From NCBI GenBank assembly GCA_017472925.1, contig JAFUNS010000017.1:57253-121252 (forward strand): a stretch of DNA of 64,000 bases. The letters run 5' to 3'. Each line of letters starts with the position of its first letter. Position 1 is the stretch's first letter. The translations under genes and the position numbers were made by a program. The notes below the pieces were generated by a model, which saw nothing but the letters and a program-made list of their open reading frames with translations, was not told the DNA's origin and searched no databases. Positions 56,357 through 63,203 of this stretch are shown here, in pieces. Origin of the DNA: Bacteroides sp. (GTDB taxonomy: Bacteria; Bacteroidota; Bacteroidia; Bacteroidales; Bacteroidaceae).

Positions 56357-56992
56357 TTAAAGACTTGCCATCTGTTGTCCCGCCTCGAACGCCTTTTGTA
56401 GGTCCTTTTCCCAATGCTCATCGCGCCAAGCGTGTTTGGCCTCTTCGGAGAAACTGCCCAATTCGTAGTTGTCATATTTAGCCACTTGAGTCGTGTTGTA
56501 GGCAACGATACGTTGAGGTTCGCCAAGGGCTGTGGTGATGCACCATTCCATCGTGCCGAAATGGTTGCTGTTGTTACGTTCGGGAGTACCGTTCATCGTC
56601 TCAATAAGCACCACGGGCATGCGCTTGGGAGCGGTAAGGCTATAGTCATTGTACGAAAGCCACGGAAATGCCAAACGCTCCAGAAAAGCACGCATCTGTC
56701 CCGTAACTTCTCCAAAATAGATGGGCGAGCCAAGAACAAGACCATCTGCATGAGATATTTCCTCTAAGATGGAAGTTAGCGCATCCTTGAATCGGCAAAT
56801 GTTCGAAGCCTTGCTTTTAAGTTTGCAAGCCATACACGACATACAACCCTTATAGTCGAGTTCATAAAGTCGTACGGTCTTGACCTCCATATCATTACTT
56901 GCTGATTTTGCTCCTTCGGCAAATTGCTGCAATAACTTTGCGGTATTCATGTTCTTACGAGGACCGCCATCGATGATGATTATTTTTTTCAT
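56357..56992 (-). CDS. NAD(P)H-dependent FMN reductase / flavodoxin-like protein
   Basis: The 211-residue protein has the flavodoxin-like fold: IIIIDGGPRKNMNTAKLLQQF (3-23) for the phosphate loop and LVLGSPIYFGEVTGQMRAFLERL (about 90-112) typical of the NADPH-dependent FMN reductase group. CMSCMACK (about 50-57) contains three cysteines resembling an iron-sulfur flavoprotein. It is cytoplasmic and converges on the redox cassette. The electron acceptor is unknown. Confidence 0.88.
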   Translation of the reverse strand: MKKIIIIDGGPRKNMNTAKLLQQFAEGAKSASNDMEVKTVRLYELDYKGCMSCMACKLKSKASNICRFKDALTSILEEISHADGLVLGSPIYFGEVTGQMRAFLERLAFPWLSYNDYSLTAPKRMPVVLIETMNGTPERNNSNHFGTMEWCITTALGEPQRIVAYNTTQVAKYDNYELGSFSEEAKHAWRDEHWEKDLQKAFEAGQQMASL

Positions 56993-57008
56993 TTGATTTC
57001 TATTTGTT

Positions 57009-57281
57009 TTACACCTTTATAACTTGTATTTATTCCGAATTGTTTTGCCCATCTTTCTCATATCCGTCAACTGGAGTTGGTGGGGAGAATGTCTGTATCC
57101 AATCCGGCGAAAACTGAAGCCATGTTCTTGCGTCCATCGATACTTGGACGATAATGTATGGTTTCATCATGTGGCAAAAATACTTTTTAGCAAAATTACA
57201 GAAATTCATCGATATGTCAAAGGCCGATGAGTGATAAAACACGAAAACGAAAAAACGTGAAAGTTGCAAAGTTGCAGGTTG
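57009..57281 (+). repeat. Degenerate direct repeat, copy 2
   Basis: This is the longer copy of the repeat at 53253-53503. It contains a minus-strand remnant reading MKPYIIVQVSMDARTW, which might be the start of a dihydrofolate-reductase-like (RibD C-terminal) gene, but the frame runs only to a stop after about 45 residues. No other gene is visible in the 306-base gap. Confidence 0.6.
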
Positions 57282-57298
57282 TGTTTTTGGAGGGGACA

Positions 57299-58102
57299 TC
57301 ACTCTACCTTAGTCAAAGACCTGATGACTAAGTACCCCATGATCCCTTTATAATAATGGACGATACATTTGTCACCCGGCTTGATGTTTTCATATGTATC
57401 TTCGGGTATGTTACAGGATACTTTTTCATTGTTGTGAGGCTGAAAACGAAACTTCGCAAAAGTAAGATGATGGCGACCTCTATTCATCCATGTATCATCG
57501 ATTGTGACGATTGCTTGCTTCGCATCTCCCGAACTGATAAAGTAATTGAGACTTATAGAAATGGAACTCAATAAAAGGAAAGTATTAATGATATACATCT
57601 TTTGCTTTCCGACCAAATGATGTAATGATTGTTTCTCTTTAGGTGAAACAACATGTACAGTACCAACCGAAAGTGCGAGAATCCCTAAAATGGTCAACCA
57701 GAACTTGACATCATAGGAGAAGATTGTGTTTCTACCAAAAGTGATTCCGGCTATTATGGTTAGAAATGCAATAATCATAAAGCACCAAAAGGACATTTCC
57801 GATATCCATGAATTCTTTGTAATCTTGGTTGGTTTGAAGGAATAGGATGCAATGAGTCGGGCTCTGTTTTTCCATCCTTGGACTTGGGTAGGGATGTATT
57901 TCTTGTGGCAAGTGGCTCTTTCAAATTTGTGAGGTTCCTTGTCGCTTTCCTTGTATGTTTCTCCGTTTTCGATGCAGATGTATAAAACTTTATAGATTGG
58001 GTCTATCCAGAACATAGCCTTTTCTAGGGTTCTTATCCCCTTGAGCCTTTTGGTGGAGTTGTATCCGTAAATATCCTTGGTGCTTTTTATCTCGTTGTCG
58101 AG
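57299..58102 (-). pseudogene. 3' part of an amber-interrupted membrane protein gene
   Basis: The frame runs from LDNEIKSTKDIYGYNSTKRL, directly after the TAG at 58103-58105, through to the stop at 57299. The first ATG in it is at 58015, 29 codons downstream, so these 29 coding-like codons would not be translated from that start. Three or four hydrophobic helices (about 75-95, 106-122, 141-160 counted from ATG 58015) are followed by a beta-rich domain with CIVHYYKG. No family is recognised. It is either half of a pseudogene or a protein restarted at 58015. Confidence 0.6.
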
Positions 58103-58315
58103 CTAAGTGAGCAGGTTGTCAAATTCCTCGAAGGTGATTCCTTTGGGGAATGACAAGATATGTTTATCAGGGGCCAGTTGCCAATTCTCTATAGTGTATG
58201 GAGGTACAATACCATCACTCAAAGCATGATATTCTGTTAAGACTTTACAAAGGGTCTTTGAGTCTGTCTTGTTAATGATGATAATTGCTTCGAAGTTCTT
58301 TTTTTTCAGTTTCAT
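58103..58315 (-). pseudogene. 5' part of the same gene, ending at an in-frame amber codon
   Basis: From ATG 58315 (MKLKKKNFEAIIIINK) 70 codons end at TAG 58103-58105; an ATG at 58348 would add 11 residues. The 58103-58348 and 57299-58015 frames are in register, and the DNA between reads as sense codons. A single C-to-T or similar change in a glutamine or tryptophan codon would explain the stop. The TACCTTTG sequence at 58572-58579 on the minus strand may be its promoter. I infer recent inactivation, with stop readthrough as an alternative. Confidence 0.6.
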
Positions 58316-58348
58316 GGTATTGTCTGATAATGTTCCGATGCAACACAT

Positions 58349-58854
58349 TTACACTATTGATTGAAAGCGTTTTAGCCTTTTAATCGGTACAACTCGCATT
58401 TTTACAATGACACGGAAAATACTCACAAATTCATCGTACTGATAATCAGCGATTTCGATATACGTGTTGTACCGCGCTTTTCAAGCTCATTTTCAAGTTT
58501 CGGTAGAAACCAAATTGAAGTGATTATTATTCAGCCTCTTACCGCATTTGCGTTCCAAATGATTTCTAATGCAAAGGTACGATTTTTAAGCGATATTACT
58601 CAATGTTTATCGTTGGAAATTACACAAATGTGTGATTTTAGTTTTTTCTTTTGTAGGAGTACTATAAATCATCGTGCGCGATAAGTAAACGACGGCATTG
58701 TCTGCTATATTAACGCAAACGATAATTTATTATGGTTGTATCATTTAATTTATGAATCTGAAAAAATCAGGATATAATTTATTTCCCTACAAGTATGCAA
58801 ATATATTGATTGCAGGGAAATAAAACGACTTTTTCTATTTGTTTTATTTATGCT
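58349..58854. other. Gene-free 506-bp gap with one promoter candidate and one hairpin
   Basis: I see no reading frame with coding character here. A minus-strand TACCTTTG box lies at 58572-58579. TTTATTTCCCTACAA at 58778-58792 and TTGCAGGGAAATAAA at 58810-58824 form a 15-bp stem with one mismatch, a terminator candidate for the hipT-like gene just to the right. Confidence 0.6.
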
Positions 58855-59850
58855 TTAAAAATTGAGCATTTTGCGACGGTAATCAAATGCCATCCAATAT
58901 TGTTTTTGCAAAGATGGTGAAAGGAACGAACGGCCAAGTAACTCTTTAACCAAAGGTTGTTCTGCCGCGAACATATCAATCTCTTGTTTTATTACTTTTA
59001 TAGGAAGTCCAATACGCTTACCGAACTCTTCAAAATCAGAACGGCTGATGGTGTGAGTATCAGAAAATGCCATTCCCTCCTTAAAGAGACCTTTGTCAAG
59101 AGCAAAAATATGAGGATTCATAAGCTGCAAAGATGTATTGATAAGGTCATAGGCAGGAGATAGACGATATTCACCATTACGTTCTATCAAAGAAAAGTTC
59201 TTCAAGTGTGCATCATCATTCAATGTAACAAAGTTGAATAGGATTATGCGGAAAAATCTACGTATATCAATCAGTGTAGCCTTTACATAGCGATGTATTA
59301 CCTCGGCACACTCTTCGTAGCTGGCTTTGTCATATTTGTAATTAGAACCTGCGTTATCTTTTGTGTAACCCAATAATGCAGCGAAGTCCTCTTGTTTGTA
59401 TTTACCCTTACTATGTACGTCAAATCTGCGTGTAATATATGCAGGAGTGCCATCATCAAAGAAGCAAAGCGCATTTGCAGCCGTTTCAATACCATATACC
59501 TGTGATGCAATTTGCATAGTTACGTGCTCATTGGCAACACAAAAATCCTTATTTATGATTTGATATGCTGTAGGACGTGGTTTAAGGATGAATGTTCCTT
59601 GTTCTCCTTCACGAATATAGCGTAGTTTATCATCATCTACAACAATGGAAAATTTGGGCTGAGCGCCTGAGAGCGATATACGTCCAACACTTTTTACAGC
59701 TTCATTTGCCTCAACTGTTCCTGTGTCTGGACTTGCTTCAGAGAAAATATGAGATACAGCATGACCATCAAATAGAGTTCTTCGAGCTATAGGCGAATAG
59801 GTATCATAGCCCTCTTGTAATATTGAAGGGCAAACAGTTAAATCTTTCAT
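58855..59850 (-). CDS. HipT-like serine/threonine kinase toxin (HipA C-terminal type)
   Basis: The 331-residue protein corresponds to the kinase core of HipA without its N-terminal subdomain. GRISLSGAQPK (56-66) is the glycine/serine loop with S59 and S61, NDDAHLKNFS (211-220) holds the catalytic D213, and SPAYDLINTS (231-240) holds the metal-binding D235; K90 in FILKP is the ATP lysine. It overlaps the preceding small gene by 4 bases (ATGA). Known HipA and HipT kinases phosphorylate aminoacyl-tRNA synthetases and stop growth; the target here is unknown. Confidence 0.87.
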   Translation of the reverse strand: MKDLTVCPSILQEGYDTYSPIARRTLFDGHAVSHIFSEASPDTGTVEANEAVKSVGRISLSGAQPKFSIVVDDDKLRYIREGEQGTFILKPRPTAYQIINKDFCVANEHVTMQIASQVYGIETAANALCFFDDGTPAYITRRFDVHSKGKYKQEDFAALLGYTKDNAGSNYKYDKASYEECAEVIHRYVKATLIDIRRFFRIILFNFVTLNDDAHLKNFSLIERNGEYRLSPAYDLINTSLQLMNPHIFALDKGLFKEGMAFSDTHTISRSDFEEFGKRIGLPIKVIKQEIDMFAAEQPLVKELLGRSFLSPSLQKQYWMAFDYRRKMLNF

Positions 59851-60173
59851 AATTCTATCGGTTTAACGGTAATGGCTCCAACGGTATCATATTGACAAGT
59901 AGCCAATAGTATTCCAAAATCATCTTCAGGATCAATACGAAGTAGTTGAGATTGTATTTGGCGATTGTCCCCTTCTGATAGCATATTTGCGAATACAGAA
60001 AATAGGAACGGTGAACTATAAGGTTCAGAACGAAGCGGTAATGTCAGACTTACTGCATCACAATTTTCACTCAACAAATATGCTTTATCGTAAGTAAACA
60101 TAAACTCACGATTGTCATTTTCAATTAATACACCTGCCTTTATTCCGTGTAGATACACTTCACATTGTCTCAT
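59847..60173 (-). CDS. HipS-like protein (HipA N-terminal subdomain)
   Basis: The 108-residue protein matches the N-terminal subdomain 1 of HipA kinases: VYLHGIKAGVLIEN (6-19), VSLTLPLRSEPY (about 41-52), FANMLSEGDNRQI (about 61-73) and DFGILLATCQYDTVGA (about 84-99). As a separate gene between a HipB-like gene and a kinase gene it corresponds to HipS, which in E. coli O127 hipBST is the antitoxin. It begins 4 bases after the hipB-like stop and overlaps the kinase start. The same function here is inferred. Confidence 0.85.
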   Translation of the reverse strand: MRQCEVYLHGIKAGVLIENDNREFMFTYDKAYLLSENCDAVSLTLPLRSEPYSSPFLFSVFANMLSEGDNRQIQSQLLRIDPEDDFGILLATCQYDTVGAITVKPIEL

Positions 60174-60177
60174 AATG

Positions 60178-60375
60178 TTAATCCTTTAACTTAGTTATAA
60201 GTTGTAATCCTAACACATCGCATACAGAAAGTAATGTATCAATACGCGGATTTCCTGTACCACGTTCGATAGCAACAATTGTATTTATACTCACAACAGC
60301 CAAATCAGCCAAATCTTGTTGCTTGATTTTAAGAGCTAATCTGCGAGCCTTAATCTGCATTCCCAACGCTTTCAT
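60178..60375 (-). CDS. HipB-like XRE family DNA-binding protein
   Basis: From ATG 60375 the protein is 65 residues and is almost entirely an HTH_3 domain (IKARRLALKIKQQDLADLAV, SINTIVAIERGTGNPRIDTLL). The TTG at 60426 used by a longer frame lies upstream of the probable transcription start near 60395 and is rejected. It likely represses its own operon through the two ATTCACAATATATT copies flanking the promoter, as HipB proteins do. Confidence 0.87.
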   Translation of the reverse strand: MKALGMQIKARRLALKIKQQDLADLAVVSINTIVAIERGTGNPRIDTLLSVCDVLGLQLITKLKD

Positions 60376-60450
60376 ATTCACAATATATTGGTATTTAGTG
60401 CAAATATAGAGTGTTTTAACGAACAAAACAAGCAGAATTCACAATATATT
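60376..60450 (-). promoter_or_regulatory. Promoter and paired operators of the HipBST-like operon
   Basis: On the minus strand TTTG (60427-60424) and TATATTTG (60408-60401) form a good promoter with 19 bases between box starts. Exact copies of ATTCACAATATATT lie at 60376-60389, between transcription start and ATG, and at 60437-60450, upstream of the -33 box. This is the arrangement expected for autorepression by the HTH protein. Confidence 0.65.
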
Positions 60451-60525
60451 ACGAATTTGGCTAAATATGAGTTATTTTCGATAGTATTATGTGACAAAAT
60501 CACAGTATAATGTGATTCACTATTT

Positions 60526-60570
60526 ATAATCCGCCAAATCATGTATTTTAAAAGCGATTTGGCGGATTAT
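60526..60570. terminator. Inverted repeat, possible terminator
   Basis: ATAATCCGCCAAATC at 60526-60540 pairs perfectly with GATTTGGCGGATTAT at 60556-60570. Next to it AATCACA/TGTGATT at 60499-60517 forms a small palindrome. The stem may be a second terminator for the genes to the right, or an element separating them from hipBST. Confidence 0.5.
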
Positions 60571-60612
60571 GTGTGTGACGAGTATTTAGAATTCAAAATT
60601 ACAGGATAGAAA

Positions 60613-60651
60613 ATCGCTCCAAGCAACAGTTATTCTGCTGACTTGGAGCGA
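60613..60651 (-). terminator. Terminator after the 146-aa gene
   Basis: TCGCTCCAAG at 60614-60623 pairs with CTTGGAGCGA at 60642-60651. On the minus strand it follows the stop at 60655 and is trailed by TTTTC. Confidence 0.65.
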
Positions 60652-60654
60652 ATC

Positions 60655-61095
60655 TTATATACTTGCCCTTATCTTGCAACCAGGATTGTCCTCGCAGGCC
60701 TCCTTGTATTTTATCAGCCAAGGAACAAATCCATCATAAGAACCCCATCCGTTTGCAGGATTAAAAGGAAGGAGTTTTTTCCTATTCTCAACCATATAGG
60801 CGATACCTTGAGCAAGAATTTTACTCATTATAGAGGTGGTAATATTGCCATTCTCTCCAGGCTCCCATACATAGTCATATAAAGTACCCTTATACTCCTT
60901 ATTCCTGTATTTAACACAGATGGGAACTTGCAGTGCCATTCTACTCATGTTGTGAGTGATGTTTGCACTCCACTCTGTCTCCTCTGTGGGTACATCGTCG
61001 GGAACAATCATGAAAGTACTACCACATGCTGCATGGGTTGCATTGTATTTCACCATTTTAGGTTTCTTGTATATTATTGTTACATCTAAACTCAT
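60655..61095 (-). CDS. Uncharacterised 146-residue protein
   Basis: No signal peptide or catalytic motif is evident. Visible features are NITHNMSRMALQVP (about 45-58) and FNPANGWGSYDGFVPWLIKY (about 110-129). Proteins with an N-terminal NITHN segment and a C-terminal NGWG-YDG-type segment occur on phages and conjugative elements, but I know no function. It lies 18 bases after the stop of the next gene to the right, so the two and the metallophosphoesterase are probably one transcript. Confidence 0.7.
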   Translation of the reverse strand: MSLDVTIIYKKPKMVKYNATHAACGSTFMIVPDDVPTEETEWSANITHNMSRMALQVPICVKYRNKEYKGTLYDYVWEPGENGNITTSIMSKILAQGIAYMVENRKKLLPFNPANGWGSYDGFVPWLIKYKEACEDNPGCKIRASI

Positions 61096-61113
61096 AATCT
61101 ATAACTGTTTATT

Positions 61114-61707
61114 TTATGTTTGTGTTATTAAATCGTTTATATTGTTATCAAACCATTCTCCAAAGTCGGGGAAAACAGTATTGCCATTTTCATCTTTGCC
61201 ACTATGAGGAGCAAATCCAGGTTCGTTGTTCTTCAACCATTCACATTGCTCAATGAAAGATTTTCTTACCTTATTCAGGCTAATCCTTGAATACTTTTTG
61301 CAATAAGCAAGAAATTTAAAGATGCTATTGCCGAAAATCATTTCATCTTCATTGGTATATGAAGGTGAAAAACTTACAATCTCCTTCCCATTAATATTAT
61401 ACTTCTCATAGTATGGTTTCAATTCTCCTGTATATGAGATACGTAGAACAGAGTCCTTCATAAAATGATTTTCCTTAACCCAAGAGTATGCTATATCAAC
61501 AACTCCACTGGCGTTTATTATATCATAACGATTGCCATACCTTTGCACTATGCAATAATATTCAGGCAGGTCATTAGGCTTCATTTTTGTTTTGTAAAGT
61601 CTATTCTTTCTATCTGCATATACATCCCCATTCCAATGATGGATATTTCCATTGTCATCAACAGAGTAATGGACTTCGTAAAAATATCTATTTGATAGGT
61701 TCTTCAT
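61114..61707 (-). CDS. Uncharacterised 197-residue protein
   Basis: The protein is soluble and mixed alpha/beta, with tyrosine-rich opening NRYFYEVHYSVDDNGNIHHW and a C-terminal GFAPHSGKDENGNTVFPDFG segment. No family is recognised. It is between the 146-residue gene and the metallophosphoesterase with spacings of 18 and 19 bases. Its place in the accessory region suggests element cargo. Confidence 0.65.
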   Translation of the reverse strand: MKNLSNRYFYEVHYSVDDNGNIHHWNGDVYADRKNRLYKTKMKPNDLPEYYCIVQRYGNRYDIINASGVVDIAYSWVKENHFMKDSVLRISYTGELKPYYEKYNINGKEIVSFSPSYTNEDEMIFGNSIFKFLAYCKKYSRISLNKVRKSFIEQCEWLKNNEPGFAPHSGKDENGNTVFPDFGEWFDNNINDLITQT

Positions 61708-61726
61708 AAATTCACTAAATTTTCAA

Positions 61727-62494
61727 TTATGTGATTTCTATAAATCGTTTGCCGTCAAATCCAGCAAGATGCTCATTGTAATAGACATAACCAAGCTGAT
61801 TGCAGACAAGGCGTGTATTCCCGATGATTGCCTCCTCATTGGCATGCGAGTGTCCGAAAATCCACGCATCAATACGGCTGTCTGCAATAAAGTTACCCAA
61901 CTCCGTTGCAAAGGCACTATTAAGCAAGCTGCCTTTATGCTCGGGAGCCACAACGGCCATTGATGGCAGATGATGAGTTACTACCACGATACGCTCGGCA
62001 GTGCTCTCAGCTACACTCTGCTTGATAAAGTCCAGACATTTCTCGTGCTCAGCATTAAAATCAGCAGGCGTAAAGCGACGACCATTATACAGAATCTGCC
62101 GAAAGTCATTCATTCCACGATGTACAAAATACTCATCCTCCGGGCGAATGTGCGACCAAAGAGTTGAGAGAATAAAATCAACATTATCAATTCTCACAAC
62201 CTTGTTTTGGTAGTAATGCACATTAGGCAGAATCTCAAGATTCCAGCTATCGCCATAGGCTAACACATCACCATTTCCATAGAACTCGTGGTTCCCAGGA
62301 ACAAGTAACACCTCTCGGTAGTTTGCCGATGCCCACTTCCAGAATCTTAAATTAGGGAGTGTTCTATCCCGTAAATAACCGGTATCACCTGCAAAAACCA
62401 ACACATCACCAGTAACCTCAAATGGCTCACTCTTTATAAATCTTAAATTATCTGACAACTCCAAATGTATGTCAGATGCATATTGTATTTTCAT
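61727..62494 (-). CDS. Calcineurin-like metallophosphoesterase
   Basis: The 255-residue protein has all parts of the dinuclear metal site: SDIH (7-10), AGDTGY (35-40, D37), GNHEFYG (67-73), VVTHHLPS (about 170-177) and FGHSHAN (about 212-218). It has no signal peptide. The substrate could be cyclic or linear phosphodiesters or phosphoproteins and cannot be read. It leads a three-gene minus-strand operon and is preceded by a leader with a terminator about 110 bases upstream. Confidence 0.9.
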   Translation of the reverse strand: MKIQYASDIHLELSDNLRFIKSEPFEVTGDVLVFAGDTGYLRDRTLPNLRFWKWASANYREVLLVPGNHEFYGNGDVLAYGDSWNLEILPNVHYYQNKVVRIDNVDFILSTLWSHIRPEDEYFVHRGMNDFRQILYNGRRFTPADFNAEHEKCLDFIKQSVAESTAERIVVVTHHLPSMAVVAPEHKGSLLNSAFATELGNFIADSRIDAWIFGHSHANEEAIIGNTRLVCNQLGYVYYNEHLAGFDGKRFIEIT

Positions 62495-62602
62495 AATTTC
62501 TACATTTTACCGCATCCCTGCGTAGTTAATACTAAATCTTGTTGATTGCCATTGGACGGAATAGACGGAGAGGAAGAACGTCACCAATGGGTATAAAACA
62601 AA

Positions 62603-62639
62603 AATAGTTGGAAAGTTTGGTAAGGACTCTCCAACTATT
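62603..62639 (-). terminator. Intrinsic terminator in the leader region
   Basis: On the minus strand AATAGTTGGAGAGT pairs with ACTTTCCAACTATT (one mismatch), followed by TTTTTGTTTTAT. It would end transcripts coming from the small frame at 62676-62816, about 110 bases before the metallophosphoesterase start. Confidence 0.75.
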
Positions 62640-62675
62640 CTGTTGTTATTTCTCTATCGAGATATAGGCATCTAA

Positions 62676-62816
62676 CTATATCTCTATTGATTTATACGTT
62701 TGTTGGAAAGTTAAACCGATGGATTCAATGCTAAGAGTATGAACATACGACATACCTTCAAAGCATTTGTTGCCTCGAATTGATGTTGTTAATATGTTCA
62801 TTCTACTTTGCTGCAT
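62676..62816 (-). CDS. Possible 46-residue leader peptide
   Basis: A short frame (ATG 62816, TAG 62676) encodes MQQSRMNILTTSIRGNKCFE then GMSYVHTLSIESIGLTFQQT and YKSIEI. A TAATTTTG box at 62850-62857 on the minus strand lies about 34 bases upstream. A 9-bp stem (62660-62668 with 62676-62684) covers its end and a terminator follows. It might be a leader peptide, a small protein or the accidental frame of a small RNA; codon content alone does not decide. Confidence 0.4.
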   Translation of the reverse strand: MQQSRMNILTTSIRGNKCFEGMSYVHTLSIESIGLTFQQTYKSIEI

Positions 62817-62937
62817 TGCTAAATTTTATATGGTTTTCAAAAGTGGGTGCAAAATTACATAATAATCAGATAAACCTCCAAATAATTTGCGGAATTTCTT
62901 TTTTATGATGAATTCGGTGCTAACCAACTAAGTGTCG

Positions 62938-63013
62938 ATTGGACAAATCATCACATGCTAGGGCTTGCCCGTTGTCCAATATAATCCCTATGGGGTAGCC
63001 TAATACCCCTTTT
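62938..63013 (+). other. Structured gene-free stretch upstream of the integrase
   Basis: ATTGGACAA at 62938-62946 pairs with TTGTCCAAT at 62972-62980, and GGGGTA at 62992 pairs with TACCCC at 63004 followed by TTTTAT. It is GC-richer than its surroundings and holds no frame. It could be a small RNA or part of an element end. The 709-base region 62495-63203 has no other gene beyond the leader frame. Confidence 0.4.
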
Positions 63014-63132
63014 ATATGAAAACAACTGCAAAACAAATGAAAAGAAATGAATTAAAAGAAAGATAATATGCTTTATATCAATACTTTCATAATTTTAGAC
63101 CGTTTCACTAATATTTCATAAAATCTCATTAA

Positions 63133-63156
63133 TGTGACATTATTTGTGACATTATT
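63133..63156 (+). repeat. Tandem 12-bp direct repeat upstream of the integrase promoter
   Basis: TGTGACATTATT occurs twice without a gap. The second copy ends 16 bases before the -7 box of the integrase gene. It may be a binding site for a regulator or for the recombinase arm domain. Confidence 0.6.
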
Positions 63157-63171
63157 TTCAGGGAATTTTGC

Positions 63172-63179
63172 TACCTTTG
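63172..63179 (+). promoter_or_regulatory. -7 box of the integrase gene
   Basis: TACCTTTG matches TAnnTTTG and lies 25 bases before ATG 63204. Confidence 0.6.
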
Positions 63180-63203
63180 CACCAAACTTCATAATATAGC
63201 AGT

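Noticed and set aside
57030-57302. 90-codon minus-strand frame beginning near MKPYIIVQVSMDARTW
   Set aside because: The similarity to dihydrofolate reductase-like proteins stops after about 15 residues, and the frame overlaps the degenerate repeat. I treat it as a remnant, not a gene.
63171-63180. CTACCTTTGC as a CTnDOT-like core attachment site
   Set aside because: It resembles the GTANNTTTGC core, but it coincides with the integrase -7 box TACCTTTG, which explains it better, and no second copy was found.
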